Shown here in pieces: positions 1 through 8,969 of a DNA stretch of 64,000 bases. Source of the stretch: Dryas octopetala (taxonomy: Eukaryota > Streptophyta > Magnoliopsida > Rosales > Rosaceae); assembly GCA_963921425.1 (NCBI GenBank), contig OY992840.1, positions 9,178,501 to 9,242,500 of the forward strand, given 5' to 3'. Within the stretch, counting starts at the first letter, position 1; every line of letters starts with the position of its first letter. A program made the translations under genes and the position numbers. The notes under the pieces are model-generated. The model did not search any database, was not told the DNA's origin, and saw only the letters and a list, made by a program, of their open reading frames with translations.

Positions 1-320
1 ATTCACATGGTGCGAATATCAACACAGTGCCGATATAGGGTCGACACGAGATTCCAAAACGTGCTGCAACATATGTCGACGCCATGTCGACGTTCGCACC
101 ATGCGAATGTTCTTACCTGAAAATTTTCCTATAAATATATATATTTGGTATCACTTATCCTTCCTTCACTCTCATTATATGTAATGAAAAGAATTCCCAA
201 ATGTTGTCAAAGAAAAAGGATTGTTCGTTTATTTATGACATTTCAATAAAACAATATGATAGATAAAAATCCCCACAATATAAGTAGTTGTCTTATAAAC
301 GAGCACCTATATAATTGTAC
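1..320. other. Left-edge intergenic DNA with a short inverted repeat
   Basis: No gene is supported here. CATGGTGCGAA at 6-16 is matched exactly by its reverse complement at 93-103, and a TATAAATATATATA stretch lies near 131-146. This could be the end of a transposon or LTR cut by the window edge. A minus-strand open frame from 593 to 243 runs across a hAT terminus and its target duplication, so it is not a gene. Confidence 0.3.
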
Positions 321-328
321 CCTTACTC

Positions 329-959
329 CAGTGGCGGATCCACTTAGGGAGGTAGGGGTCGGGCGACCCCCCAAATGCTGAAGTACAAAGCCTTGAACCA
401 CCTTTCTTAGCCGCCGGTGACCTTTCAAACCTCCTGATGTCGGAGCACGAAGCCTAGAACTATCTTTCTCAGTCGCCGATGACCACCCAAACCTCTGGAC
501 AACAACCCTGCAAACCTCTAGCCAATGACCCCTCGCTGCCCAATCGTCCACCAAGTGCTTGATAAAAAGCCTAAGTGCGAACAAAGAGAGCATCCTTTTT
601 TTTTTTTTTAGTTTGTAGCCTGGCCAAAACGACGTCGTTTTGAGCCAGGGGTGTTTAATTTTTTTTAAGTCTCATGATCAAAATGATGTTTTGAGCCAGG
701 AATTAGAAAAAAAAAAAAAAAAAAAAACAGTATAGCAGAAGACAGACTCGAGCCCTCAATTCCCAAACATAACTTCAAACCCCAAAATTCCCCAAAACCA
801 ACACTCAAGTCCCAACCCACCCTCGATAATGTTGTTTTACCATGAATTATGAATGAAACTACTATCGTTCAATTTTTCATTGTTATTGTCGTCAATTTTT
901 TTTTTTTTTAACTTTTACACCATGACCCCCCCAGATTAGGGATCTTAAATCCCCCACTG
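329..959. mobile_element. Non-autonomous hAT element with 8-bp TSD
   Basis: The 631-bp element begins CAGTGGCGGATCC and ends with GATCTTAAATCCCCCACTG, whose reverse complement starts CAGTGGGGGAT, giving an imperfect terminal inverted repeat. It is flanked by an exact 8-bp direct repeat, CCTTACTC, at 321-328 and 960-967. An 8-bp duplication with CAGTGGCGG-type ends is typical of plant hAT elements. The interior has poly-A and poly-T runs and no transposase reading frame, so it could only move with help from another element. Confidence 0.82.
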
Positions 960-1215
960 CCTTACTCCCTTAGATACCTCCACTAACCCTTTGTTGTAAA
1001 AATGTTTTAAAATCTCATTTTTTAATTATAAGCCTTTATATGTAGTTGATCATGATATAATTAACATTATACAATATACATCGCACACTTATATACTTAC
1101 ATGCATGCATTTTGATGAAAATACATTTTTTTGTGTAAGACCCATCTATAAAATAAAAGATAGCTTGATATCCATATCATTTTATTAGTACATGACATAG
1201 TGACTAGTTAGATAT

Positions 1216-1893
1216 GGCCCCGTTTGAGATTGCGGTGGAAGACCCAAAAGCTATTGTGGATGACAATTCTCAATCACGTACAACAATTTTGGTGTTTAGT
1301 AAAAAAATTAAAAACTGTTTTTCCCCACAACAAAAACAGAAAACAGGTTTGTAGGTGCTTTTGAAAGCTGCAGTGAATCACATCAATAATGAATATTTTA
1401 TTTTACCCATAATACCCTCATTGATTTCTATAATTTTTATTTGTTTATTTTAAATTAAAAAAATATGTTCATTGTTAGTTATATTTTATATTGTGATAAT
1501 TAATTATGATATTTTATTTGTACGATTAAAATTATAATATACCTAAAAAATAATAGACATACTTATTTAATAATGTTGTTCTTAGAATTAATGCTAATAA
1601 AAATTTGTAGCCAAAAATTTCAAAAACAAGTAAAAAAACATTTTATTTTTACTAAATAAATAAATGAAAGACACTTTCAGCATCATGTCCATTTTAGTAA
1701 TTATACACTGTCACAACACTTTTACATTAACATTTACTAAACACTTTAATACTGTTTTTTGTACTCACAACACTTTTGAAAACATAGACTACATAGTTTA
1801 CCAAACATTCAACTGCTTTAGTTTACAGTTGGCTTTACTTCACAACTGTTTTACTTCACAGCAGTTTTTCCTCACAGCAATACCAAAGTGGCC
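1216..1893. mobile_element. Candidate TIR element with GGCC ends
   Basis: The left end reads GGCCCCGTTTGAGATTGCGG. The right end, read on the minus strand, starts GGCCACTTTGGTATTGCTG, so both ends form an imperfect inverted repeat of about 25 bp. TAT occurs on both outer flanks (1213-1215 and 1894-1896), a possible 3-bp target duplication. The 678-bp interior is AT-rich and has no transposase. GGCCCCGTTTG-type ends occur in small plant hAT and Harbinger-like elements; the superfamily is not settled here. Confidence 0.5.
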
Positions 1894-1959
1894 TATATTC
1901 ATACAAGTTATAAGTTACAACCATCTTCTTATATATAAATATATATTTATTAATTAAAA

Positions 1960-2528
1960 ATCAAGAAACCATTATCTTCGATCTGTTTTGGGATCTGAAA
2001 CGTACTATACATATATTTCTAGTATTGCTTATACTTCCGTTAAGTTTCATTTAAAGTAATTAAGAAAATCTGCAAGCTAGTGCTTATCTTTCACACAAGC
2101 ACTAGTGAATAATGCTATCTTCAACTTTATTGCATTGAAATGAATCACATTTAATGACACCATTGATCTATTTGTACAAAAAATGATTTGGGTGTTGAAG
2201 CATCTCTCATCTTCTCACACTATAGTACCCCCAAAATGCAATATCTCTATGTCACACTCAAACCTTCAATTAACACATTAATACCACGCCACTTGCAATG
2301 AATTGGTCATAGTGGATACATACAGAGAAAAACTAATTCACACATATAAGCTACTAAACTTAAAGTAGTGAAAACCTAATGAGCCACTTGCATCGGTTAC
2401 ACCTAATCACACCCCTAGATGTACATATGAAATAACTTGTACAGTACTGATTGGTGATTGGTAATAATAAGTAGATATGCCACTGAATTGAAGTATTGTA
2501 CCATTGCAAAGGTTATCAGAATCCATAG
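1960..2528 (+). promoter_or_regulatory. Upstream block shared by the three aspartic protease copies
   Basis: This DNA upstream of the broken protease at 2608 resembles, in matching orientation to the gene, the DNA upstream of the other two copies. Shared blocks include a GTGTTGAAGCATCTCTCATC-like segment near 2192 and a GAGCCACTTGCATCGGTTACA-like segment near 2380, as well as a distal block around 1970-2060. Counterparts lie at about 40630-41215 and 45540-46900. The similarity shows that promoter and gene were duplicated together. No transcription factor site is claimed. Confidence 0.55.
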
Positions 2529-2536
2529 TATAAATA
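2529..2536 (+). promoter_or_regulatory. TATA box of aspartic protease copy 1
   Basis: TATAAATA lies 72 bp before the ATG at 2608. The same octamer sits at a comparable distance before the other two family copies, on the minus strand at 40598-40605 and 45460-45467. The downstream reading frame is broken, so any transcript would be from a pseudogene. Confidence 0.6.
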
Positions 2537-3544
2537 CTAGTCATTGGTGGGCTTTGCTAGATAATGTTGTAGTGATGCTTTAAATTAAAAAACAGTAGAG
2601 CAAAACCATGAGCCTGAAAACCATGTCTAGTACTACTACTAGTGCTGTTCCAATTTTCGTTTGTAGTGTTCTCATAACCTTATTCCCCATGCATACCATT
2701 TTCTCACCTAAATTGTTCTTCTCTCCCAAAAATCTTACTCTTTTAGAACAACATAAAATACTGACTCAAATACTTCTTCTTCCGCGTCTCACGACTATCA
2801 ATTCATCACAATCATTAGTTCCAAACACTATAAAATCTCCTCTTAAACGCACATACAGTGATTTCTTTTACGCTGAGATTGCCTTTGGCACACCTCCGGT
2901 GAAGGCCAACGTGGCCTTGGACACCGGCAGCAGTCCCACGTGGGTTCAATGTAAGGGATGCGGAGTATGCTTCGAAGTGTCACTGCCTTTATTTGACCGC
3001 AGGACATCGACCACATTCGGAGGTATGCATTACACTCACCCAATTTGTGCACCCCCACACCTTGTTCGTGGTGGTGAGTTGTGTGTTATGAAGTTGAAAT
3101 ACTATGATGATGCTACCACTGCCGGTTTTTATAGGATTAGGGAAGGGCCATTATTCTAGCATTCTAAACCAGTTAAGCCCAATCACCCTTCGAAAATTCT
3201 CCTACTGCCTTCCACAACGGTTCGAGGATCAAGCATTGTCAAAGTTTGGTGATAACGCAGACATAAGAGATACTCCTCCTAGTAATGTAAAAACCACACC
3301 ACTTTTTGAAGGCCCATATAAATTTTATTACCTAAAGCTAAATGGGATCAGTTTGATTGGAGAACAACTCCAAATAGACCCGAACTTGTTTACCACATCG
3401 GGTGGAGGTGGTTTTGTCATTGATTCCGGAGCTCCGTACAGTCACCTTGTTGAGGGAGCATTCAAGGTCTTGAGACAAGCAATGGTGGACTACTTTCTGA
3501 ACATGTACGGATGGCAGCCATTCACTACTACAAAATAGCAATCA

Positions 3545-4300
3545 GACAACGGATTTTCACCGTTGTCTAAGTTTATAATTTACCGTCGTCTAATCGAGTG
3601 TTGTCTATTCATACCCCCAATAGACAACGGATAAAATCCGTTGTCCTGGTGCACATACACAACGGTTATAGATGTACCACCGTTGTATATACAACCTTTA
3701 AAATCAATGATTTGGAAGATACCGTTGTTGAGTGCCAATTTAAACATCGGTTTATATTTAAAAACCGATGTGTATATATATGTTAAACAACGGTTATGTT
3801 AAGTAAAGAATTGGTTTTACAACTATTTTAGGTAGAAACACGAGGTGAAATAGCCATTAAAACAATGGTTTATTGTTAATAACCGTTGTGTAGGCTATTG
3901 AAAATAGGTATACTGCCATGTCTATAGGTCTTTCATACTACGTTGTTTACATGAAACCGTTGTATGAATGCATTAAAAACATCAGGTTTTAACCATATAA
4001 CCATTGTATATACTTATTTGGTACATCGGTTTTGAGTTAGAAACTGTTGTATGAAGGCATTTAGCACAATGGCTTTTTAAGGTTTGTATGGTATGCTTAT
4101 GGATTAGACAATGGTTTCTGATATTGAACAATTGTAAGTTAAGGGTATAGACCACGCTTTTGATCGAAAAACTGTTGTATAATGTGCCTGTTTACATCTG
4201 TTTTAAGAAGCTCCCAATTGTCTTTGACCACAATGCAATTATAAACAAAAATGCACAATCTGATGAGATAGACTGTTTTGGTACAACCATTGTTCCAAAT
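3545..4300. repeat. Subterminal CCGTTGT/ACAACGG repeat zone of the CACTA element
   Basis: More than ten degenerate copies of CCGTTGT, AACCGTTGT or their complements occur here, many as short inverted pairs spaced by 10-30 bp. A smaller set occurs at 8510-8690. Such motif-dense subterminal zones are the usual transposase-binding regions of CACTA elements. Copies become more degenerate toward the interior. Confidence 0.75.
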
Positions 4301-4856
4301 TGATTCCCATCATAATTAACATTCTTAATAAATTATACATTTACAAAATACCATTCACAATAATAAAGAATTGGAATTTATAAAATACCAGATAATATAA
4401 GATATTTCAAGATAGTAATTGTATATATGCCTTAACCCAATTCCATTTACAAAACCAATCATGCCATACACAAAAACCCTCCATATATGCCTTTCCAAAA
4501 TATCAAGCATCAATCTAATCTACCAAATTGCTGCCATATATCAAAAGTATTATCCAGCAAAGCTAGCCTATCAATCATTAATATCCCCAAGCTAATCTAA
4601 CAAAGTAATCAATCATATATATACTCCAAGCTAGTCTAACTAAACACATGGCCTACAAAATCAAGTCAAAAAGGTGTCATATATGCAATAATCCAACATT
4701 AGTCTACATATACTACCCCACAAAGTTTGCCCATTTAGCCCGGACTTCATTGATATCTAGCTTCTTGGGTATAAGTGTTGTCCTTCCTCCGCTCCCACTG
4801 AAACAAGGCAGAAATGGAGTACTAATTAAAAATAAAATTCAACCCAAAATGCAAAC

Positions 4857-5443
4857 CTTCACAGCAGCAATATTCCTTGATGATAATTTAGCAGGTCGTT
4901 CTTTTGCTACTCTGACCACACCATCCAGGCTACTTATAAACTTCTCGACATCATAAATCTCTTCGAAATTCCTGAAATTTCAGTTAAATTAGTTGCCTGC
5001 CAAAACCTTTATGTAGATCCAACCAAGAGAAGGTCATCAGTCTACCTTTTTTCACAAGAAATTAGTCTACCTTCATTGATCCACCACATTTCCCTTCCCC
5101 ACCCACCCAAAATAAGCAAAATAAACATAATTTTACCCCAGAAAAAAAAAAAAAAAAAAAAGACCCGAAGATGAAGATTCTTTTCCATGGATCAAAAGAA
5201 TAATAAAAATGTTCACCATATTGTTCATCCAAGCAGTTCGCATATACCAGTACATTTTTTATTGTGACGAACGGGCAACAACTAACACAAGCACAATGAC
5301 AACAGAAACACTGGAAAGAGTATTACTAGTTCCGAAACTAGAAGTAATGATGGGAAAGCATGTTTTCAGTAGACCATTAGCTGACTAACCTCTCATCCCC
5401 TGGTTTGCTCCCTCTAATGTCAGGAAGTACAAGAGTTGCTCCC
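4857..5443 (-). pseudogene. Captured O-fucosyltransferase-like gene fragment (two exons)
   Basis: Two minus-strand exons join in phase across a GT-AG intron. Exon 5443-5390 encodes GATLVLPDIRGSKPGDE. Exon 4971-4857 encodes NFEEIYDVEKFISSLDGVV followed by RVAKERPAKLSSRNIAAVK. The intron between them starts GTTAGT and ends TTTCAG. This matches my recollection of the conserved core of plant O-fucosyltransferase family proteins (GT65-like, Golgi), where a PDIRG-x-KPGD segment precedes an FEEIYDV segment. N- and C-terminal parts are absent. It sits inside the CACTA element, downstream of the phosphofructokinase fragment and on the same strand. R replacing L in KELPA suggests relaxed constraint. 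Confidence 0.72.
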
Positions 5444-5635
5444 CTGGACAAAAAAGGACCGTTCAGAACTTTTAATTCAAGAACATTTCTTGGAACATGA
5501 AATTGCTATTTCCTGGCTCTCAAGTACTTTATTGATCAATTAGCATCAAAACTATATTTTTCCTTATGTGTTTTCCTTTATTGGCAAAGCATATCATCCT
5601 ATTTCAATAATTATTGTCCAAGTATATGAAAATTG

Positions 5636-7007
5636 TCAATTTGTCCACTAGCCAGGGATGCGTGCATTGCTATGAATCCACTGCTGCGGCCCATCAATTT
5701 CACAATGCCAATGCCATGGTAAGCACTATGTGCCTATTACAAGATTGAGGAGAAAGATCAGCTTACCATGCAGACATCACTGCCAGAAAAAAAGTTGAGT
5801 AGAACCCTTGTATAATAATAAATACATGATTGGGAGGCAAAAAAGAAGTTGAATAAGTAACATAGAAAAAATATAAATATCAAAAGTCATTCCTACCTCA
5901 ATATATGCTGAATTTATTGCTCGTTGTGCTTCTTCAACAGCAGTATCAAAACCAAAAGTTTTGTCCATTAGCAAAATATCATTGTCTATGGTTTTTGGCA
6001 CACCAACTACAGCTATCCTTAACCGTCTTTTACGGCACTAAAAGAAAAGGAGGAAAAAAGCAATTAAATTAAACTTAAAGATGCTAGAAAAATAAAAGAA
6101 TCAAGCATTCACAGCTTGCAGAGACTATAAGCTTGTCACAAGTTGAGATCCTACAAAACCCTCCCATCATTTATGTTTATATTCCAGTACATCAATTCCT
6201 AACCTCTGCCAGCATTGATGAAGACATTTTAATAACACTAGTAAATAGACAGACTATCCCAAACTAATAGTATAGTGCATTCAAATGCCGGCCTGCCCTA
6301 AAGTTTCCCTTTTATTTTTCAGCCTTAATTGTTTACCTTTTTCCATCTTTTTTTCAGCCTTTATTGTTTAAGACATGAAATTGCACTAAAACTTGAAAGA
6401 CAAATCTCTTATGCATGGTCTATGAATAAAATGCAAAAAAAAAACCTAAATAATGAATGGATTACCGAACTCAACATATGACATAGTTTACCAAGTTATT
6501 ACAGAGATACAAGCTTACCAACCTCATCATGTATTGCATTGGCTCCAGCATGTGTGCCGTTTCCACCCAAAACAAAAAGCATGTTGATTCCTCTTTCCTG
6601 ATATCAACACACAAATACATATATCACAATACTTAATTCTAGGAATCATAATGCTAAAATATTATCAATTCCCTTAAAGAAGCTTTCCAAATAATCACCT
6701 CCAAACCATCCACCATTTCACTAACGCTGGGACCTCCACGTGAAACTCCTAACAAGCTTCCACCAGAAAGATGAACATTCTGAACCACTTTCCTTGATAG
6801 CTGATAATCGAATCCATTTTTAACATATTAGTCTACAACACTCAAAGTACTCTCAAAATAGAAGAAACATATTGACCCTAAAAACATAGCAAGAGAAGAT
6901 TGATTGAATGATTCATATTAGATGTGTACTTGCAAGGACAAAAAGGAACTTACTGGCATTTCAGCTAATTCTTTATCAGAAAATCCACGATAACCATACG
7001 GAATCCC
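5636..7007 (-). pseudogene. PFK-like: Captured ATP-dependent 6-phosphofructokinase fragment (five exons)
   Basis: Five minus-strand exons with GT-AG boundaries and compatible phases give a central piece of plant cytosolic ATP-PFK, the glycolytic enzyme phosphorylating fructose 6-phosphate. Exons: 7007-6954 (GIPYGYRGFSDKELAEMP), 6800-6699 (SRKVVQNVHLSGGSLLGVSR...), 6597-6523 (ERGINMLFVLGGNGTHAGAN...), 6037-5897 ([20 protein letters not shown]...) and 5733 to about 5636 ([20 protein letters not shown]...). The GGNGTHAGA, PKTIDND and MGRSSGF motifs bind ATP and sugar phosphate in the family. The nucleotide-binding N-terminus and the whole C-terminal half are missing. Homology stops at 7007, inside a 21-bp repeat, and at about 5636 after SGQID. 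Introns are kept, so capture was from DNA, not cDNA. Confidence 0.9.
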
Positions 7008-7090
7008 AGTACATTTTTTATTGTGAAATGATAATTGCAATAATCATTCATAAGTGACTAAATTTTACTGATATTATATTGGAAGTTACC

Positions 7091-7146
7091 TGAAATAGAG
7101 TGAGAGTGTTGAGAACAAAACATGCATAATCATTAGCATATAGCAG
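7091..7146 (-). other. Possible additional captured exon of unknown origin
   Basis: On the minus strand an AG at about 7147-7148 is followed by a 56-bp open segment encoding LLYANDYACFVLNTLTLFQ, then GTAACT. It lies between the ArfGAP exon and the PFK exons, on the same strand. I do not recognise the peptide. It could be a fourth captured piece or chance. Confidence 0.3.
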
Positions 7147-7293
7147 CTACAAGAAATCAAAAAGATAAATTAAGATAAAATAATTGAATAAATACAATGG
7201 TTTTAGCTAATTTATTAGGACTATCGAAATCAATGAAAAACTGAATTGATATAAAGAACATGAAGTATCCAATTTGATATATAAAGTATCTAC

Positions 7294-7446
7294 CTGTATA
7301 ACTCAGCAGCTCTTGATGTATACTTAGCCTCAATTTTGCCTCCATCAGCCCATCCATGCTGCTTAATTAAAAGCTGTGCGCGGTTGTTTCCCCCAAAGCT
7401 CATCGTTCTCAGCTGCTCAAATGTCCATGAGTCAAAATTTGTAGAT
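7294..7446 (-). pseudogene. Captured ArfGAP exon (AGD8/9/10-like)
   Basis: One 153-bp minus-strand exon is bounded by TATAG on its 5' side and GTAGAT on its 3' side. It encodes [19 protein letters not shown], then [20 protein letters not shown] and [12 protein letters not shown]. This is the part of ARF GTPase-activating proteins just after the zinc finger, where family members read MS(F/Y)GGNNRAQ-x-FFKQHGW. In Golgi/ER trafficking these proteins stimulate GTP hydrolysis by ARF1. The CX2CX16CX2C zinc finger and catalytic arginine exon are absent, so the fragment cannot be a functional GAP. It is the most upstream recognised fragment of the same-strand series in the CACTA element. Confidence 0.85.
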
Positions 7447-7849
7447 CTATATCCATAATAACACATAACCGTAAGCTATGTGTTTGAGTAGGTAATGTCT
7501 ATTACAGATGAGGTTTTGAATACAACTTTGAAAAATGATTCACAGAATTTCTATAATAATACAATAAAAGCATTTAGCAGTAGTGTGATTTCTTAATAGC
7601 ACTGATACCGTTAGTTCCAACATAAACGAATAAATTTAAACCTCAACCATAACCTTCAGATTTTCAAATAATGAGAAAGAAATTGAAAAAAAAAAAAATT
7701 AAAAAAACATCAAATGAGAATGAAATCTATAAAAGCCCTAAATTCAGAAAAAGTCAAAAATCTAGTATTGCTTTATAAACCTTAAATCATCAACAAATTT
7801 GTAAACCCTAGTTCAGCTTATGAAAAAAGCACAGACGCACCTTAGGCAG

Positions 7850-8470
7850 TTACCCACAATGTTCAGAGAGGACAATACTGATGGGTCCTTTGCAATGGGA
7901 ATGAAAGGACCACAATGGATGAGAGCGTAACACAAAGGCTCTGCAACTCACGCAAAGCTTTGAAAGGACGGTGATTTTTCCTAATCTCTTGAGGGAGGAG
8001 GTGGAGTTCGATTTGGGCATTTTAATTTTAAGAGTGTAGGAGGCTTTGAGAGAGACAGAGAGAGCACAGATCGAGAGGGTTTGTGAGAAAGAGAGAGCAC
8101 CAGAGAAGGAGATAGACCAGCAGAGAGGGTTTGAGAGCAAGAGAGAATGAGAGAGAGCAGATCGAGGGATCGAGAGGGTGTGAGAGCTTTTTTTTTTTTT
8201 TTGCCCAGAGAGTTTGAGAGCTTTTATCATGAAAAACCCAAAGAGTGCGTACATGGTGGTGAAAGGGCGACACAATGGTGGTGAGGGACGGTGATGGGTG
8301 ATGGCCATAATCAGAAGAGAGTGAGCAAAGTGAGAGTGCGGGAGGTCTGGGTTTTGGGAAGAAGCAAGTCTGGGTTTGAGGGCACGAGGAGGAGGAGGTC
8401 TGGGTTCTGTCTGAGGGGTTAAAGGCGCGATGGTTTTTTTCATTAACGCGGGCGTGTATTTTGTCAAATA
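7850..8470 (-). other. GA/CT-rich leader region inside the CACTA element
   Basis: The plus strand is a run of degenerate GAGAG microsatellite words and a poly-T tract; on the minus strand this is a CT-rich stretch like a plant 5' leader. Open frames of 151 and 248 codons exist on the minus strand but have low complexity and no recognisable domain. A GTAACT donor-like site at about 7847 lies upstream of the ArfGAP exon, so this may be the promoter and first exon of a chimeric transcript running through the captured fragments. Confidence 0.35.
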
Positions 8471-8969
8471 CAAAGACCCGCAAATTTTTTTATTTTTCTG
8501 TAACTTGTCCAACACAACGGTTTTACTTAAAACTATTGTGTTTAATAATTTAAGAAAATTCATCCGACCAAATAGCATTGGATATGATACCTTCATATAA
8601 CAGTTTATTAAAATCCGTTGTGTGTTAAATTAAGATAACGGACAAAATAAGAACCGTTGTCTATTGACTGTTGTCTATTTATACAATTGTAGTAGTGATT
8701 GGAGGCAAGTAAGACTGGCTTCGACCTCTGCTCCGAAATCCACCCCATCGCTACTTTGCCATCCATGACGCTTCACTTTGAAGGCGCCGCGGACCTTGAG
8801 CTGAACAGAGTTACCCTCTTCCAAGACTTTGAATCTGCGAATGAGTTTTGCATGATGGTGTTAAACACTATTCCATCAGTTGATTCTTCTTTGATCTTCT
8901 TTCTTATTATTATTATTCTTTTTCTTTTATTGCGCAAGAAGCGAAAATTAGAAGGGCCACCGTAATCCA

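Larger units (their letters stand above)
3523..8697. mobile_element. CACTA (En/Spm) element carrying captured gene fragments
   Basis: The 5175-bp element starts CACTACTACAAAATAG and ends with the inverse of CACTACTACAATTG, an 11-bp perfect terminal inverted repeat. It is flanked by the 3-bp direct repeat ATT (3520-3522 and 8698-8700). CACTA ends and a 3-bp duplication define the CACTA/CMC superfamily. Both subterminal zones (about 3545-4300 and 8510-8690) are full of AACGGTTNT/CCGTTGT words in both orientations, as expected for transposase binding sites. No TNPA/TNPD-like transposase is visible. Instead the interior carries minus-strand exon fragments of an ArfGAP, a phosphofructokinase and an O-fucosyltransferase-like gene. 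It is therefore a non-autonomous, gene-capturing CACTA element. Confidence 0.92.
2608..8880 (+). pseudogene. Aspartic protease (nepenthesin-like) pseudogene, split by a CACTA transposon
   Basis: Reading from ATG 2608, the product is an A1B-type plant aspartic protease closely related to the intact gene at 39148-40527. The first catalytic motif DTGSSPTW, the cysteine pair in WVQCKGCGVC and the second motif VIDSGAPYS are all present. At least four lesions are visible. (1) About 17 residues around the signal-peptide cleavage region are missing. (2) About 140-150 bp are lost near 3130, and the frame changes from the one ending at 3159 to the one seen at 3104-3538. (3) The 5.2-kb element 3523-8697 interrupts the codon after WQP; with one ATT removed, the frame continues as LEASK, matching the paralogue. 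(4) After FCMMV at about 8860 the C-terminal third of the second lobe is replaced by unrelated AT-rich sequence. No active enzyme can result. Confidence 0.88.

Noticed and set aside
243..593. 116-codon minus-strand open frame.
   Set aside because: It crosses the left terminus of the hAT element and its target duplication and has no domain.
7850..8596. 248- and 151-codon minus-strand frames in the CACTA element.
   Set aside because: Low-complexity CT-repeat translations (Ser/Leu/Pro-rich) without a recognisable domain; treated as possible leader only.
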